Positions 43,693-54,409 of a stretch of DNA of 64,000 nt are shown piece after piece. Made by a program: the position numbers and the translations under genes. Numbering within the stretch: the first letter of the stretch is position 1; each line of letters opens with the position of its first letter. A model generated the notes under the pieces. The model worked only from the letters and a program-made list of their open reading frames with translations. It ran no database searches and was not told the DNA's origin. Where the stretch lies: positions 55,494,066 to 55,558,065 of the forward strand of contig NC_134400.1 of assembly GCF_050003625.1 (NCBI RefSeq), in the 5' to 3' direction. This DNA comes from Haematobia irritans. Taxonomy: Eukaryota > Arthropoda > Insecta > Diptera > Muscidae.

Positions 43693-44955
43693 GGGTGATA
43701 CGGTCAAAATTTGGTCAATATAAACTTGACGTATTTCTTTCAATTTTGCAAGGTGTCTGTGTGTAGAATGTTGCTCCTATTTTGATTTTGGAATTTACTC
43801 TTCAGTTGTCAAAATGCCGTCCAAGCAAGAAGAGCAGCGTATCAAAATTTTGCTCGCGCATCGCGAAAATCCGAGCTACTCGCACGCAAAACTGACAAAA
43901 TCGCTAAAAGTTGCCAAATCAACCGTTACAAATGTAATTAAAGTGTTTGGAGAACGTTTGTCGACAGCCAGGAAGTCTGGATCGGGGGGAATCGAAAACC
44001 GGAAGCTGCTGAGACGACAAAGAGAGTTGCCGGTAGTTTCAAGCGAAACCCTAACCTCTCTCTCCGAGATGCCGCAAATAAGCTGGGTGTATCGTCTACA
44101 ACCGTGCATCGAGCCAAAAAACGAGCCGGACTATCGACTTACAAGAAGGTAGTGACCCCAAATCGCGATGATAAACAAAATACGACGGCCAAAGCGCGAT
44201 CCCGGAGGCTGTACACGACGATGCTGACGAAGTTTGACTGCGTGGTAATGGACGACGAAACCTACGTCAAAGCCGACTACAAGCAGCTTCCGGGACAGGA
44301 GTTTTATACGGCAAAAGGAAGGGGAAAGGTAGCAGATATTTTCAAGCACATAAAACTGTCAAAGTTCGCAAAAAAATATCTGGTTTGGCAAGCCATCTGT
44401 ACCTGTGACTTGAAAAGCATTTTCATAGCTTCCGGGACTGTCAACCAGGAAATTTACGTGAAAGAGTGTTTGAAAAAACGTCTGTTGCCTTTCCTGAAGA
44501 AACACGGTTGTTCCGTACTGTTTTGGGCGGATTTGGCAGCTTGACATTACGGTAAAAAGGCCATGGAGTGGTACGCCGCCAACAACGTGCAGGTGGTTCC
44601 CAAGGACAAGAACCCTCCCAACACGTCAGAGCTCCGCCCAATTGAGAAATACTGGGCTATTGTCAAGCGGAACCTAAAGAAGACCAAAAAACTGCTAAGG
44701 ACGAGCAGCAATTCAAGGCAAACTGGCTTTCTGCGGCGAAGAAGGTGGACAAGGTGGCTGTACAAAATCTGATGGCAGGTGTCAAGCGTGAGGCCCGGCA
44801 ATTCGGATTTGGAAAAGCGAAAGCCTAACTGAATATTTTTCCTGAATTTCATACTAATTGAACTTGAAAAAGAAATTTAATTTGATTTTTTAAATAAACG
44901 ATTTCACCGATTTACACGCGTTTTCCCTTCACCAAATTTTGACCGTATCACCCTT
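43693..44955 (+). mobile_element. DD37E mariner-like transposon, copy 2
   Basis: The left end is GGGTGATACGGTCAAAATTT (two outermost A lost) after TA (43691-43692). The right end is TTTTGACCGTATCACCCTT before TA (44956-44957). Removing it restores the Jockey codons AALRTATG. Length 1263 bp, the normal size. The 5' UTR has a deletion of about 40 bp against copy 1. Confidence 0.93.
43814..44828 (+). pseudogene. Mariner DD37E transposase, two frameshifts and one nonsense codon
   Basis: It starts ATG-CCG-TCC. The N-terminal DNA-binding part is intact to codon 58, where one A is missing in the GGGGGGAATCG run (copy 1 has GGGGGGAAATCG). The frame continues as 44104-44544 with VVMDDETYVK (first Asp) and FWADLAA (second Asp; copy 1 has FWPDLAS). 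TGC has become TGA at about 44542. LRPIEKYW (Glu) follows at 44632-44655, giving the same 37-residue spacing, then a deletion near 44688 shifts the last 45 codons. The stop is at 44826-44828. None of the three lesions is shared with copy 1. Confidence 0.9.
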
Positions 44956-45081
44956 TAAGGGCAGCGTTCTGACAGGATTGTATGTTATTCCACTTCGTAT
45001 CACTAGTCTGCGGTGTCCACACTGGTGCTGCATAGTTTATCACTGACCGGCCAATTGCCTTACGGGTAGAGGTTAAACAGT

Positions 45082-45830
45082 TTAACTATACGGGGCTTTG
45101 ACTTCTTGTCCCTGAAGTCCACACATATAATTCAGCACCCAGCGCTTCACTCCTGCCGGTAGGGACGTATTCTCGGTGTCCTCAAATAATGTGGCATGGT
45201 AGACCGTATCGAATGCTTTCGATAGGTCAAGCGCCACGAGGACCGTCCTATGACACGGCCTGGGCTGATTAAGTCCCTTATTGATATGTGTCGAAATGGC
45301 ATGTAAGGCTGTCGTCGTACTGTGTACGTTACGGAATCCATGTTGATGGTGGGCAGCTTGGAAAATTCTCCATAAGGCTAGGGAGGAGTAGTGCCTCAAA
45401 TGTCTTGGCTACTGGCGAGAGAAGGGATATCGGTCTGTACGATTCACTTTTACTCGAATCTTTGCCTGGTTTCAGTAGTGGAATAACCCTTCCCATCTTC
45501 CAGACATCGGGTATAATGAGTGTCCTAAGGACAAATTGAGGAGTCGGGTCAGGTACGCAACTCCCAGTATTCCCAGATGCTTCAGCATTAGCATTGAAAT
45601 TCCGTCGGGGCCCAGCGCCTTGGATGGTTTCTCGCTGTTGATGACATTGGTAACTTCGGCTGCAGTAAATTGTGGTGTGTCGTCGGCTCGGAGAGTACGT
45701 ATGCGACGAGTGGCTCTTCTTTTCGCTCTATCACTCTCGGGATGCTCAACAAACTGTCGGTTGAAGCATTTACTAATCTCTAGATTTAGTTCTCTGATTC
45801 TAGGATCAGCAGGGTTAGCACGACGGCGTT
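45082..45830 (-). pseudogene. Jockey reverse transcriptase, N-terminal half
   Basis: On the minus strand: SEKPSKALGPDGISMLMLKH (block 1), IIPDVWKMGRVIPLLKPGKD, SYRPISLLSPVAKTFEALLL (block 2), HQHGFRNVHSTTTALHAI and VALDLSKAFDTV (block 3 with the first catalytic Asp). Frameshifts occur near 45400 and 45535. The centre, including the FADD block, is deleted. Confidence 0.85.
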
Positions 45831-46398
45831 AATCACGCTCGTCTGCGAGTCCCGCCGCTTCGGCTGGGAAGTTGGGCCTCACTTGGGCCTTTTGCTTTGT
45901 TATCTTTATTGCTTATTGTTATTGTTGTAGAAATATGAGGTTAACCATCTGGAGATAAATTACGAAATACTTAATGGTTGTAGACAAGACAAACGACAGA
46001 AACGACAAAGTGATTGTTCCAGATAATTTTACGCAAGACTATGAGCGGCAGCCATGACCAAGTGATTGTGGAAAGATATGTGCGACATCTGTCGGATGCT
46101 AGTAGAAAATTCTAGATGGTTGTGGGTAAGACTATGAAGATAACCAGTTGAATATGTGCGAAATCTGATAGATAAATATGTGCGAATCTAGATAGTTCTA
46201 GATGCTTGTAGGCCAGACTATCCAGAATTTTCGAAATCGTGAAATCACTATGTGTTTGTTTAACAACTGTGTGTTTTATTAACGGGTAATTGAACACGCC
46301 TCAATATAAAAACGTAACAATACTTTATGGGGTTTTAGACCAATATTTCGATGTGGTACAAACGAAATGAAACCCATCCTATGGTGGAGGGTATACAA

Positions 46399-47059
46399 AT
46401 TAGTAGGATAGGATTAATTTCGTGATTGAATCAGAAAAACCTTTTTCTCTGTGTAAGTTTAACTATTCGTATATAATAATAAATAGCAAATTTTTGGCAA
46501 ATAATTTCCCTGGATTTGTCGCCGAAAAGAAAATTCATCGATTTCCCGGAAACTCCAGAGATAGGAAATCTCGAGCCCTTCTGTATGGTGAATTTGTCAT
46601 AGGTGTGTAGCACATTTATGAAGCTGTCTGGTTGAGTGAATAATGGACCATTTCACGAATAACTTTTATTATTTTTGTGTCTAGTCAAGTGCAATTACAT
46701 GGTTAGGTTCATGCGCGTCTTCGGTTTACTTTAGAAAGTTTTAGTTATGTGGAGTATGAGTGTAAAGCCAAATTCCATAGCATTTTTAATTCATATTCAT
46801 GACGTTATGCATGCAAGCCACATTATGCAATGTTCTCACTTGCCACTCGTAGTGGTGTTTGTCACCTAAGATTTTTCCCTGTTATATGTGCTCCACTTTC
46901 TTAGTGGTTTCTTACTGTGGGTTTTATTTATTTATTTATTTATTTTTGAATATGTGAATTTTTAATGTTGTACATTGTTTATGTATTTGTATTGTAATAT
47001 CCTGTACTTGACTCAATTTCACGCACACTTGGGTGGTAGCTTTAAATGCCACACGAAAT
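46399..47059. other. Unassigned sequence
   Basis: No repeat shared with the window, only TTTA-rich short repeats (46920-46945). No frame with motifs. Confidence 0.3.
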
Positions 47060-47345
47060 AATAACCTTTTGCATACCCTACAGCTGAGGGTGAGGGTATA
47101 CTAACTTTGTCGTTCCGTTTGTAACACATCAAAATATTGTTCTAAGCCTCCATAAAGTGCATATATTCTGGGTCGTGGTGAAATTCTGAGTCGATATAAC
47201 ATAGCGATGTCGGTCCGTCCATCTGTAGAAATCACGCTAACTTCCGAACGAAACAAGCTATCGACTTGAAACAAGTAGTTGTTATTGATGTAGGTCGGAT
47301 TGTAATGCAAATGAGTCATATCGGATCACTTTTAGGTATATATTG
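47060..47345 (-). mobile_element. Family A element, 3' fragment (A4)
   Basis: 3' hairpin text ATACCCTACAGCTGAGGGTG / GGGTATA (47083-47100), TTGTCGTTCCGTTTGTAACA, GTCCGTCCATCTG and one partial unit, minus strand. The 5' part is missing. Confidence 0.7.
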
Positions 47346-47619
47346 ACTTGCGGAGCCTCTTGTAGAACATGTTGTCTTGGCATAGCTGGGACAATGAAGA
47401 CGACGTCAACTAGAGCCATGGAGACAATTCTGGGCTTAAGATCTATAGAGGTTCATACCAAAAGCGTACACACAAAAATTATCGTTTCCCCATTGCTTTT
47501 TGCTGAAAGGAAGTTTATTTGGAAGAAAATTATATACATGTTGTGATAAACTTGTATTCTTTTACAGGATGTAAAAAACAATTTCATAAAGACTAAATCA
47601 ATCCATCACACCCTTCTCA
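47346..47619. other. Unassigned sequence
   Basis: No recognised feature. Confidence 0.25.
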
Positions 47620-47870
47620 CTTCCACTTTTTTAGTTCTTAGCACCTTTTTCTGTAATACAAACAATGTAGGAGAAACTATTCGATTTTATATTTTTTATT
47701 ACATTTTTCATTTCGCCTAGACGGAGAATCGAACGGCGGATGCGCAATTTGTCAGCCAACACACTCGTAGCTGTTATTGTCATCAACAGACATTTATCGC
47801 TATAGCCATCAACGCACAAGCAACACAAACAGTGAAATAGTTATATTTATATAGCATAATTATCAGGTTT
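47620..47870. repeat. Family D (D6-like) fragment with tRNA-like part
   Basis: 'tttagttcttagcacctttttctgtaatacaaac', then minus-strand tRNA-like text (47700-47765: CGCCTAGACGGAGAATCGAA, decayed). Relative of D6 at 33110-33330. It also forms the left edge of the duplicated block. Confidence 0.65.
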
Positions 47871-48360
47871 AAAATTCGGCCCTGTCGAAATTAAAGTGTA
47901 TATATTTGCTTCTAATTTCCCCAATTCTCTGTACAAGGGAATGTCAATACCTAACCTATGGATTTTTGCTTTTTATGCCATTTAACATTTTCGAAGAAAA
48001 ATACCTGTTTGTTTGCTTTCAGATGGGAGTCATGTTTGGACCAACACTTTAGTTTCGGGTTAAATGTGCGAACACATACCATTCAGTTTGTCAACATCGA
48101 CATCATCATTCATTGTCGCCAGTGATGGTAGCGATGTCGGTGAAATTAACATGACCAACGACATTATGTTAGTGGTTTTTGTTACTAAACATAGCTGACC
48201 GCTAGGTCAGTACGAAAAAACATGAATTTTTTGTATTTTTTTACACCGCAACATTGCCTTCATGTCCTATATCCTTCATAATTTTGACCAGATACTTAAA
48301 ACATCGATTTTCAATGGAATATTGGGAAATGTTGGCAATGGCTATACGATTTTATGATAC
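47867..48360 (+). repeat. Tandem-duplicated block, copy 1, left part
   Basis: CAGGTTTAAAATTCGGCCCT through CGATTTTATGATAC matches 55486-55979 at about 96%. The Gypsy element separates it from its right part at 54410. Confidence 0.85.
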
Positions 48361-48819
48361 TGTTACGAATATGATATTTCTAGATTTAAGTTTATTTAAA
48401 TTAGTTTCCGTAAATTTAAAGTTCAAATTGTAACGATAAAATTACGTCATAACTTGTTAGAGTCATTTCTTTATTTTCTAGTACTTTCCTAGACATCTTT
48501 TGTGTTCTTAGTTTTCCAATCGTTCATTGTAAAAGTAACACCTTTTGTTTTACTGTTTAATTATCGGTAATATGACCATAATCCCTTATGCCTGCACGAA
48601 ATCTACCAGATGGTAGAATGCACTAGCCAAGATGAGAATAAGCCTAAAAGTATGTGTGCCATATCACCTGTACAATAACACCCCATAGAAAGTTCTAGAT
48701 CGCCGAGACAATGAACATAAGTCGATAAACATGTGCGATGTCGCCCGTGCGACATCTACCAGGTAGTAGCTTAATCTCGAATGTTGTAGGCCAATTAGCG
48801 AGAAATCGTCATATCTCGG

Positions 48820-48830
48820 TATATAAACCC
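48820..48830 (+). promoter_or_regulatory. LTR TATA box
   Basis: TATATAAACCCC precedes a GGAGAGAGCAG start-site-like text in the 5' LTR. The same is at 54233-54244 in the 3' LTR. This is where U3 should give way to R. Confidence 0.55.
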
Positions 48831-48928
48831 CTAGCGGAGAGAGCAGTCAAGTCAGTCGTAAGTTAAAGTTTATACAGTACACATCGTAGAGCAAATAAGT
48901 GAAACCAATCAGTTAAACAATCTCTTTA

Positions 48929-50855
48929 TTAATACATTCTATCTTATTAGCGATATTTTCATTATTTAATTGATTATTAATACAGTGGTACCTAATGGTA
49001 CCCACCCAGTGGTGAGCCCATTTTATATTAAATATATTTAATTAAAATTATTATATTTTTAATATTTGTTTTCCTCAATCTTCATGTTTAAGGTTTTTTA
49101 ATGATTACAATAGTAAATCTTGTGGAGCTTTTCTATTTAGTCCAGTGAAAGTTTCCACATTTGCCATTAAATTTGTTGCTAATGGGTTTGGATGATTTTG
49201 TGGTCTTATTTTGTAACTTTGAAGTTGCGATATTATTTCTTCTTTAACAGTTTTCATATTCAGTTCTTCATGTATTTGTTTATTTGTTATGTAGTAAGGA
49301 GCAGCAGTTTATTTTCTTAGTATTTTAGATTGAAATTGTTGCAGTATCTTGATAGTTGTATTGGAAGCTGTGCCCCATAGCTGGATACCATATGTCCAGA
49401 TATGTTTTATTATACATTTATATATCAGTATTTTATTTTCCAAAGAGAGTTTCGAATTGGGACCAATTAGAAAGTTCATTTTGTTGGCTTGAATATCAAG
49501 TGCTTTTCGTTTCGATATGGGTTCCCCATTTCAGTTTGCTATCTAAGTATAATCCAAGATATTTGACTTCTTTCTTTTGTGGAATATCTATTTGATTCAT
49601 TTTCACAGGTGGACAAGTTGAGTGATTTAATGTAAATGTGAAATGGGTAGATTTCGACTCATTCGCTTTTATGCGCCAGTTTTTTAGCCATATACTTAAA
49701 GTATTTAAATAATTCTGTAGTAAATTACTCGCATTTTCCGCATTGATGTCTACTACCAGTACTGCGGTATCATCCGCAAAAGTTCCAATGACAGTAGATT
49801 CTGATTCAGGCAGATCTGATGGAAATAGTTCATATAAAATAGGACCCATAACGCTCCCCTGGTGAACGCCCGCCCTAATAGATCTCAGTGTACTCATCTC
49901 ATCATTCTCTTGTACATAGAATAATCGGTTTTGAATATATGATTTGATAAACAAATAATAGCTTATTGGAACAAGCGATTTGACTTTGTATAGTAGGCCA
50001 TCATGCCATACTTTATCAAATGCCTGTGAAATATCTAGAAACGCAGATGTACACTATTGTCTCGATTCAAAAGCTACTTGTTCGATTGTTCCGTGATTCT
50101 TCCTGAATCCAAACTGGTGATTGTACAATTTTCTTCAATTATTGGCATTAATCTTTTAAGGAAAAGAGACTCCAGAAGTTTAGATAATACAGGCAGTAAA
50201 CTGATTGGTCGATAAGAATTCACTTGTTCAAATGGCTTACCAGGTTTATGAATCACAGAAATTTGTGCAACTTTCCATTGCGAAGGAATAAAGTTGTAGA
50301 CTAGACAGGCGTTAAATATAAATGTGATACAATCAATTCCTTATTTTGGAAGCACCTTCAGAACCTTTGGGGTTATTAAGTCATAACCCGGAGCTTTACC
50401 AAGTTTTAGAGATTTTATAGCTTGTGTAATTTCGCTTTTAGTGAATTTTTAATTGGCAAATCGAGTTGATGAGTTTGATCTCAAAAAGTTTGAATATATT
50501 CTGGAGTTTCTTCGCAACTGTTGGGAGTGAATACATTGAACAAATGGTCAGCGAATGTTTCTACTTTTTCAGTATTGGTTTTTGTCCATGTACTGTCACT
50601 CTTCCGAATTGGATAAATGGTTTTATCGTTCAGATTTAGTTTTTTAGTAATTTTCCACAAAGAATAGTCACTTGACTTAGTTGGGCCAAGATTGAGAATT
50701 TCCTTCTCAATTTGTTCGTCTTGTATTGTCTGTAGAATTTTTGTGAGTTCAGACGTTGCCTTGTTCAGTCGACGTTTGTCTTCGGGAGATTTTGATAGTT
50801 GCCACTGCTTTTTGGCCTTTCTTTTCTCTATTATTTTTCTCTTCACTGTATTGTT
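48929..50855 (-). mobile_element. Jockey-clade LINE (Jockey-2) inside the 5' LTR
   Basis: It breaks the 5' LTR between GTTAAACAA and TTTGAAAAGAACTG. Compared with the 3' LTR about 20 bp are lost and no clear duplication is seen. The minus strand carries a linker-RT region and a C-terminal part. The 3' tail lies near 48930-49100 and ends AT-rich. Confidence 0.8.
49098..50846 (-). pseudogene. Jockey-2 ORF2: RT and C-terminal part, several lesions
   Basis: On the minus strand: a Lys-rich linker (50846-50481) ending in FADHLFNVFTPN, then SYRPISLLPVLSKLLESLFL (RT block 2; frameshift near 50460-50300), a gap with frameshifts near 50060, GVHQGSVMGPILYEL (block 4), GTFADDTAVLV (active-site FADD with both Asp intact) and KKEVKYLGLYLDSKLKWGTH. 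A one-base change near 49500 shifts the frame; the rest (NFLIGPNSKLSL, IWTYGIQLWG, NHPNPLATNLM) reads to about 49098 with one stop. The endonuclease half is missing (5' truncation). Confidence 0.85.
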
Positions 50856-50916
50856 TGAAAAGAACTGTGTTTTAATTATCGTGTAGTTAAATACGCCTCA
50901 ATATAAAAACGTAACA

Positions 50917-50934
50917 ATTGGTGTCGGAAGTGAA
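50917..50934 (+). other. Primer binding site region of the Gypsy element
   Basis: ATTGGTGTCGGAAGTGAA directly follows the CGTAACA end of the 5' LTR. TGG at the start is the usual complement of a tRNA CCA end. The tRNA is not identified. Confidence 0.6.
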
Positions 50935-50954
50935 ATAACGGAAAAAAATCTACA

Positions 50955-52512
50955 ATGAAGTTTAATCAGCTTCGAGTGGAAGACTTGAAGAAGGAATTGA
51001 GCAAAATGGAGCAGCCAACTACAGGAAATAAGGCCCAATTACAAAATCGACTACTGGAAGAGTTCGAGTGGCGCAGTATTGATATCGAAACACATGAGTT
51101 CGATTATAAGGAAGATCTTGACGAATCAGTAGTAGCCAGCGCCTTGGAAACTCCATCTGTAGCTTCTAATGTTGTTGATTACACCTCGATGGTCAATATT
51201 TTGAGCAAAATGATGGAAGAAAATTCTCTAAAAATGCAAGAGAATTCTAGAAAAATTATGGAAGAAAATTCTCTAAAAATGCAAGAGAATTCTAGAAAAA
51301 TGATGGAAGCTAATTCTAGAAAATTGGAAGAAAACTTCGACGAAAATTCAAAAAAGATGGACGAAAATTCTAGAATTCTAAATGAGAATCTTCAACAAAT
51401 TGCTGAAGGCATGGAAAAACGTGTGGACCATATCCAAAGCCAAATTGGGGAGCTGGATAAGAAGATTATTTCTGTGGATGAGAAAATTATGGTTCATGAT
51501 GAGAAGTTTCTACACATTGAAAGAAAAATGTCAGAGCTGGAAATTAAAGGTGGACCAGTACGCGTTATCGATGGCTCCAAAACCAAACCTTCTGTTTTCA
51601 ATGGCCCAACTTCATTTGATGTATTCAAATTCCAATTCAAAATGGTTGCTTCTAGAAATTTATGGAACGACAATGACAAAGCAATTGAACTTCTATTGGC
51701 ATTAAAGGGCAACGCCGCTGATGTGATACAAAGCATTCCCGCTGCCTCTAGAAATAATTATAATGAAGTAATAGCGGCAATTCAACGTAAGTACGGCGGA
51801 GAAAATAAGCAAGGCATCTTCAGAATGGAATTAAGAGGAAGAGTCCAGAAGTCAAATGAGACTCTACAAGACTTTGCAACAGAGGTTGAGCGATTGGTGC
51901 TTTTGACATATCCAGGAGAAAGTCATCCACTTGTGGACCGCATCAAGATCGAGACCTTTGTGAATGGAATTAGAGACCTGATATAAAATGTGTAACATAT
52001 GCGTCACAAAAGGCTACATTCGCAGAAACAGTAACAATTGCACTTGCACAAGAAACTGCGAGATTGCTGGCACGGCCTCAAATTCACAAAGTACGCAGAG
52101 TAGAGACCGAGTGTGAAGAATCGAAATCAGTCATTGAATTATAAAAGAGGCTCTAAGGCAGATAATGCAAGAAATGAAGCAGCAGGCAAATAAATCTAGA
52201 ATAAAATGCTATAACTGTGATAAGGCTGGACATATTTCCCGGGAATGTAAAACGTGGCGTAAAACGTCGGAGTCAATCTCGCAATCTCCATTAAACAATA
52301 ATCATAAGAAGGCGACCACAAAACCAAGCGACTCAAATTTAAATTTTGCGAATAATAGAAAAGGTGGCAAACAAGTTATTGACCAAGCCTTGACACGAAG
52401 GCATTGCAATCTAGAAAGCACACACTTCTCGAAAGCTGAACCAAAGGAGACAGTTGTAAATGTCAGGACAGTTACACATCGAATGTGGCACAAACAAAAT
52501 AGAGCAACGTAA
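50955..52512 (+). pseudogene. Ty3/Gypsy gag with SAP-like N-terminus and CCHC knuckle
   Basis: The first frame (50955-51986) starts MKFNQLRVEDLKKELSKMEQ and continues to NKAQLQNRLLEEF, which fits a SAP motif (helix-turn-helix DNA-binding fold) at residues 5-35. Residues 80-190 are a long coiled coil with a repeated MEENSLKMQENSRK unit. Residues 215-340 look like a gag capsid region (FQFKMVASRNLW, LLLALKGNAADVI, QDFATEVERL). A frameshift near 51984 leads to VTYASQKATFAETVTIALAQ, a stop at about 52141, then CYNCDKAGHISREC (52207-52248), the RNA-binding CCHC knuckle. After about 52440 the frame runs into the deletion junction with integrase. Gag packages the RNA. Confidence 0.82.
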
Positions 52513-53754
52513 AGATCCCATTCGGAGAAAAATTATTTCGGCAAAAGAAGAAAATAAGAGACTCAGCAAGAAAGACGTCGCAGCCGAAAGTCCACTTATG
52601 AAATCATATTGGGCTCAATGGGACAGTCTATGTCTGGTCAATGGAACCCTTCAACGTAAATGGGAAAGCGAAGATTCTAAAATAAGAGATGTTTTGACGG
52701 AAGTCCACAATGGACCTAGTGGAGGTCACTTGGGAATAACCAAAACAGCCGAGAAAGTGAAGCAACGATTCTACTGGGTTGGGTGCCAGAAATCAATTAC
52801 TGAATGGGTGGCAAATTGCGAGAAGTGCGTAAAGGCGAAAGGGCCAAGACGAAAAAGTAGAGGTCTTATGCAAGAGTATAGGCCAGCAGCGCCATTTGAA
52901 AGAATAGCAATGGACGTTGCAGGGCCTTTCCCAGTAAGTGATTCTGGAAACCGATATGTCCTTGTGGTCATGGATTACTTCAGCAAGTGGCCAGAAGTTT
53001 ATGCCATTCCAAACCAAGAGGCGAAGACAATTGTAGACGTAGTCGACAAGAACTGGATATGTCGCTACGGTGTGCCGTCCGAGATACACTCAGACCAAGG
53101 AAGAAATTTTGAATCAGCCATATTCCAAGAGATGTGTGACTCCCTTGGTATCAAGAAAACAAGGACTACGCCATTGCATCCCCAGTCTGATGGCATGGTA
53201 GAAAAGTTCAATCGCACTCTAGAAGAACATCTTCGAAAGGCCAACGAGACTGGGACGATCATATACCAAAATGTTTGCTGTCGTATAGATCAGCAATACA
53301 TGATTCTACGTCACGAACACCGGCCAAGGTCCTATTCGGAACGGAACTGAAGTTGCCCGGAGATTTGATATTCGGCGCTACACCCAATGAGCTCGCCATG
53401 GAAGAAACCAGTAACGACATACCAAACACATTTGGTAAAGTTCACGAATCAGTGTGAAACAAAATAAAAATGGTCAGCAACAGGATGAAGGCGAGATATG
53501 ATCGTGCAGCGAACACTGAGGGCTTTAAAGAAGGACAACTGGTTCTGCTATTCAACCCGCAACGAAAGAAAGGATTATGTCCTAAACTACAAACGCAGTG
53601 GGAAGGCCCATATAAAGTCATCAAGAAGATCAATGATGTTGTATACCGCATTCAAAAGGACGACAGCCCAAGGTCAAAGATGAAAGTTGTTCACCTGGAA
53701 CGTTTGGCTCCTTACGAAATGGGTTCTGTGCCTATTCGGGACGAACAGGCTTAA
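52460..53754 (+). pseudogene. Ty3/Gypsy integrase and C-terminal domain
   Basis: HHCC zinc domain: VHNGPSGGHLGITKTAEKVK and CEKCVKAKG. Catalytic core: AMDVAGPFPVSD (first Asp), IHSDQGRNFES (second Asp), PQSDGMVEKFNRTLEEH (Glu). A frameshift near 53270 moves the reading to 53275-53754: TPAKVLFGTELKLP, an in-frame TGA at 53455-53457, then QLVLLFNPQRKKG and WEGPYKVIKKINDVVYRIQK, the GPF/Y-type module. The end DEQA-stop (53754) is followed by the polypurine tract. No protease, RT or RNase H precedes it: about 50 residues upstream the text joins the gag end. Confidence 0.9.
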
Positions 53755-53765
53755 GCGGGAGGCAG
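53753..53765 (+). other. Polypurine tract
   Basis: AAGCGGGAGGCAG lies immediately before the 3' LTR (TGTTACG at 53766), the normal place for plus-strand priming. Confidence 0.7.
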
Positions 53766-54409
53766 TGTTACGAATATGATATTTCTAGATTTAAGTTTAT
53801 TTAAATTAGTTTCCGTTAATTTAAGTTTCAAATTGTAACGACAAAATTAAGTAATAACTTGTTAGAGTCATTTCTTTATTTTCTAGTACTTTCCTAGACA
53901 TCTTTTGTGTTCTTAGTTTTCCAATTGTTCATTGTAAAAGTAACACCTTTTGTTTTACTGTTTAATTATCGGTAATATGACCACAATCCCTTATGCCTGC
54001 ACGACATCTACCAGATGGTAGAATGCACTAGCCAAGATGAGAATAAGCCTAAAAGTATGTGTGCCACATCACCTGTACAATAACGCCCCATAGAAAGTTC
54101 TAGATCGCCGAGACAATGAACATAAGTCGATAAATATGTGCGATGTCGCCCGTGGGACATCTACCAAGTAGTAGCTTAATCTCGAAGGTTGTAGGCCAAT
54201 TAGCGAGAACATTCGAAATCGTCATATCACGGTATATAAACCCCTAGCGGAGAGAGCAGGGGTCGTAAGTTAAAGTTTATACAGTACACATCGTAGAGCA
54301 AATAAGTGAAACCAATCAGTTAAACAAATAAATTGTAGATTGTCGTTATTTGAAAAGAACTGTTTTAATTATCGTGTAATTAAATACGCCTCAATATAAA
54401 AACGTAACA
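53766..54409 (+). repeat. 3' LTR of the Gypsy element
   Basis: 644 bp, TGTTACG...CGTAACA. It matches 48361-48928 plus 50856-50916. TATA box at 54233. The near-identity of the two LTRs points to a fairly recent insertion. Confidence 0.93.

Larger units (their letters stand above)
43078..45888 (-). mobile_element. Jockey-clade LINE (Jockey-1), 5' truncated, inside the solo LTR
   Basis: The 15-bp duplication CTTTTGCTTTGTTAT lies at 43063-43077 and 45889-45903. On the minus strand it starts within the RT N-terminal region (45888), lacks the RT centre with the YADD box (deletion near 45065-45080), and keeps the C-terminal Cys/His region and a CAA-rich tail (43078-43095). A mariner is inserted at a TA at 43691-43692. 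Confidence 0.88.
42899..46319 (+). mobile_element. Solo LTR of a Ty3/Gypsy element, split by a Jockey LINE
   Basis: It starts GTAACGAATTTGATATTTC (first T of TGTTACG lost) and ends ATAAAAACGTAACA. It is flanked by the 4-bp duplication ATAC (42895-42898, 46320-46323), and removing it rejoins the A sequence 'atatatactttatggg'. It resembles the LTRs at 48361 and 53766, but the middle (45930-46280) is closer to 56696-57160. Confidence 0.85.
40992..46398 (+). mobile_element. Family A tandem-repeat element, copy A3, split by hAT-4 and a solo LTR
   Basis: The 5' end AACAAGTATATATTCGTCCG, palindrome TTCGGGCAGGCCGAA (41017-41031) and TACCCTCCACCATGG are intact. About seven 153-bp units follow (41640-42720), for example GATCGGTTTATATGGGGGCT near 42234 and 42388. 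CGGACGGACATG is at 42838. The 3' end resumes after the LTR at 46320 with the hairpin CCCATCCTATGGTGGAGGG (46375-46393). Apart from the insertions it is complete, about 1.5 kb. Confidence 0.85.
48361..54409 (+). mobile_element. Ty3/Gypsy LTR retrotransposon, internally deleted
   Basis: LTRs begin TGTTACG and end CGTAACA: 5' LTR 48361-50916 (644 bp type plus an inserted LINE) and 3' LTR 53766-54409. The 4-bp duplication ATAC is at 48357-48360 and 54410-54413; the duplicated genomic block at 55975 has the empty site GATTTTATGATACGAAA. The internal region keeps gag, CCHC knuckle, integrase and its C-terminal domain, but lacks protease, RT and RNase H. Confidence 0.93.

Noticed and set aside
48929..49025. 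Primer-binding-site-like text (TGGTACCCACCCAGTGG) as a second LTR retrotransposon
   Set aside because: It lies at the 3' tail side of the Jockey-2 LINE with no LTR ending before it. Not supported.
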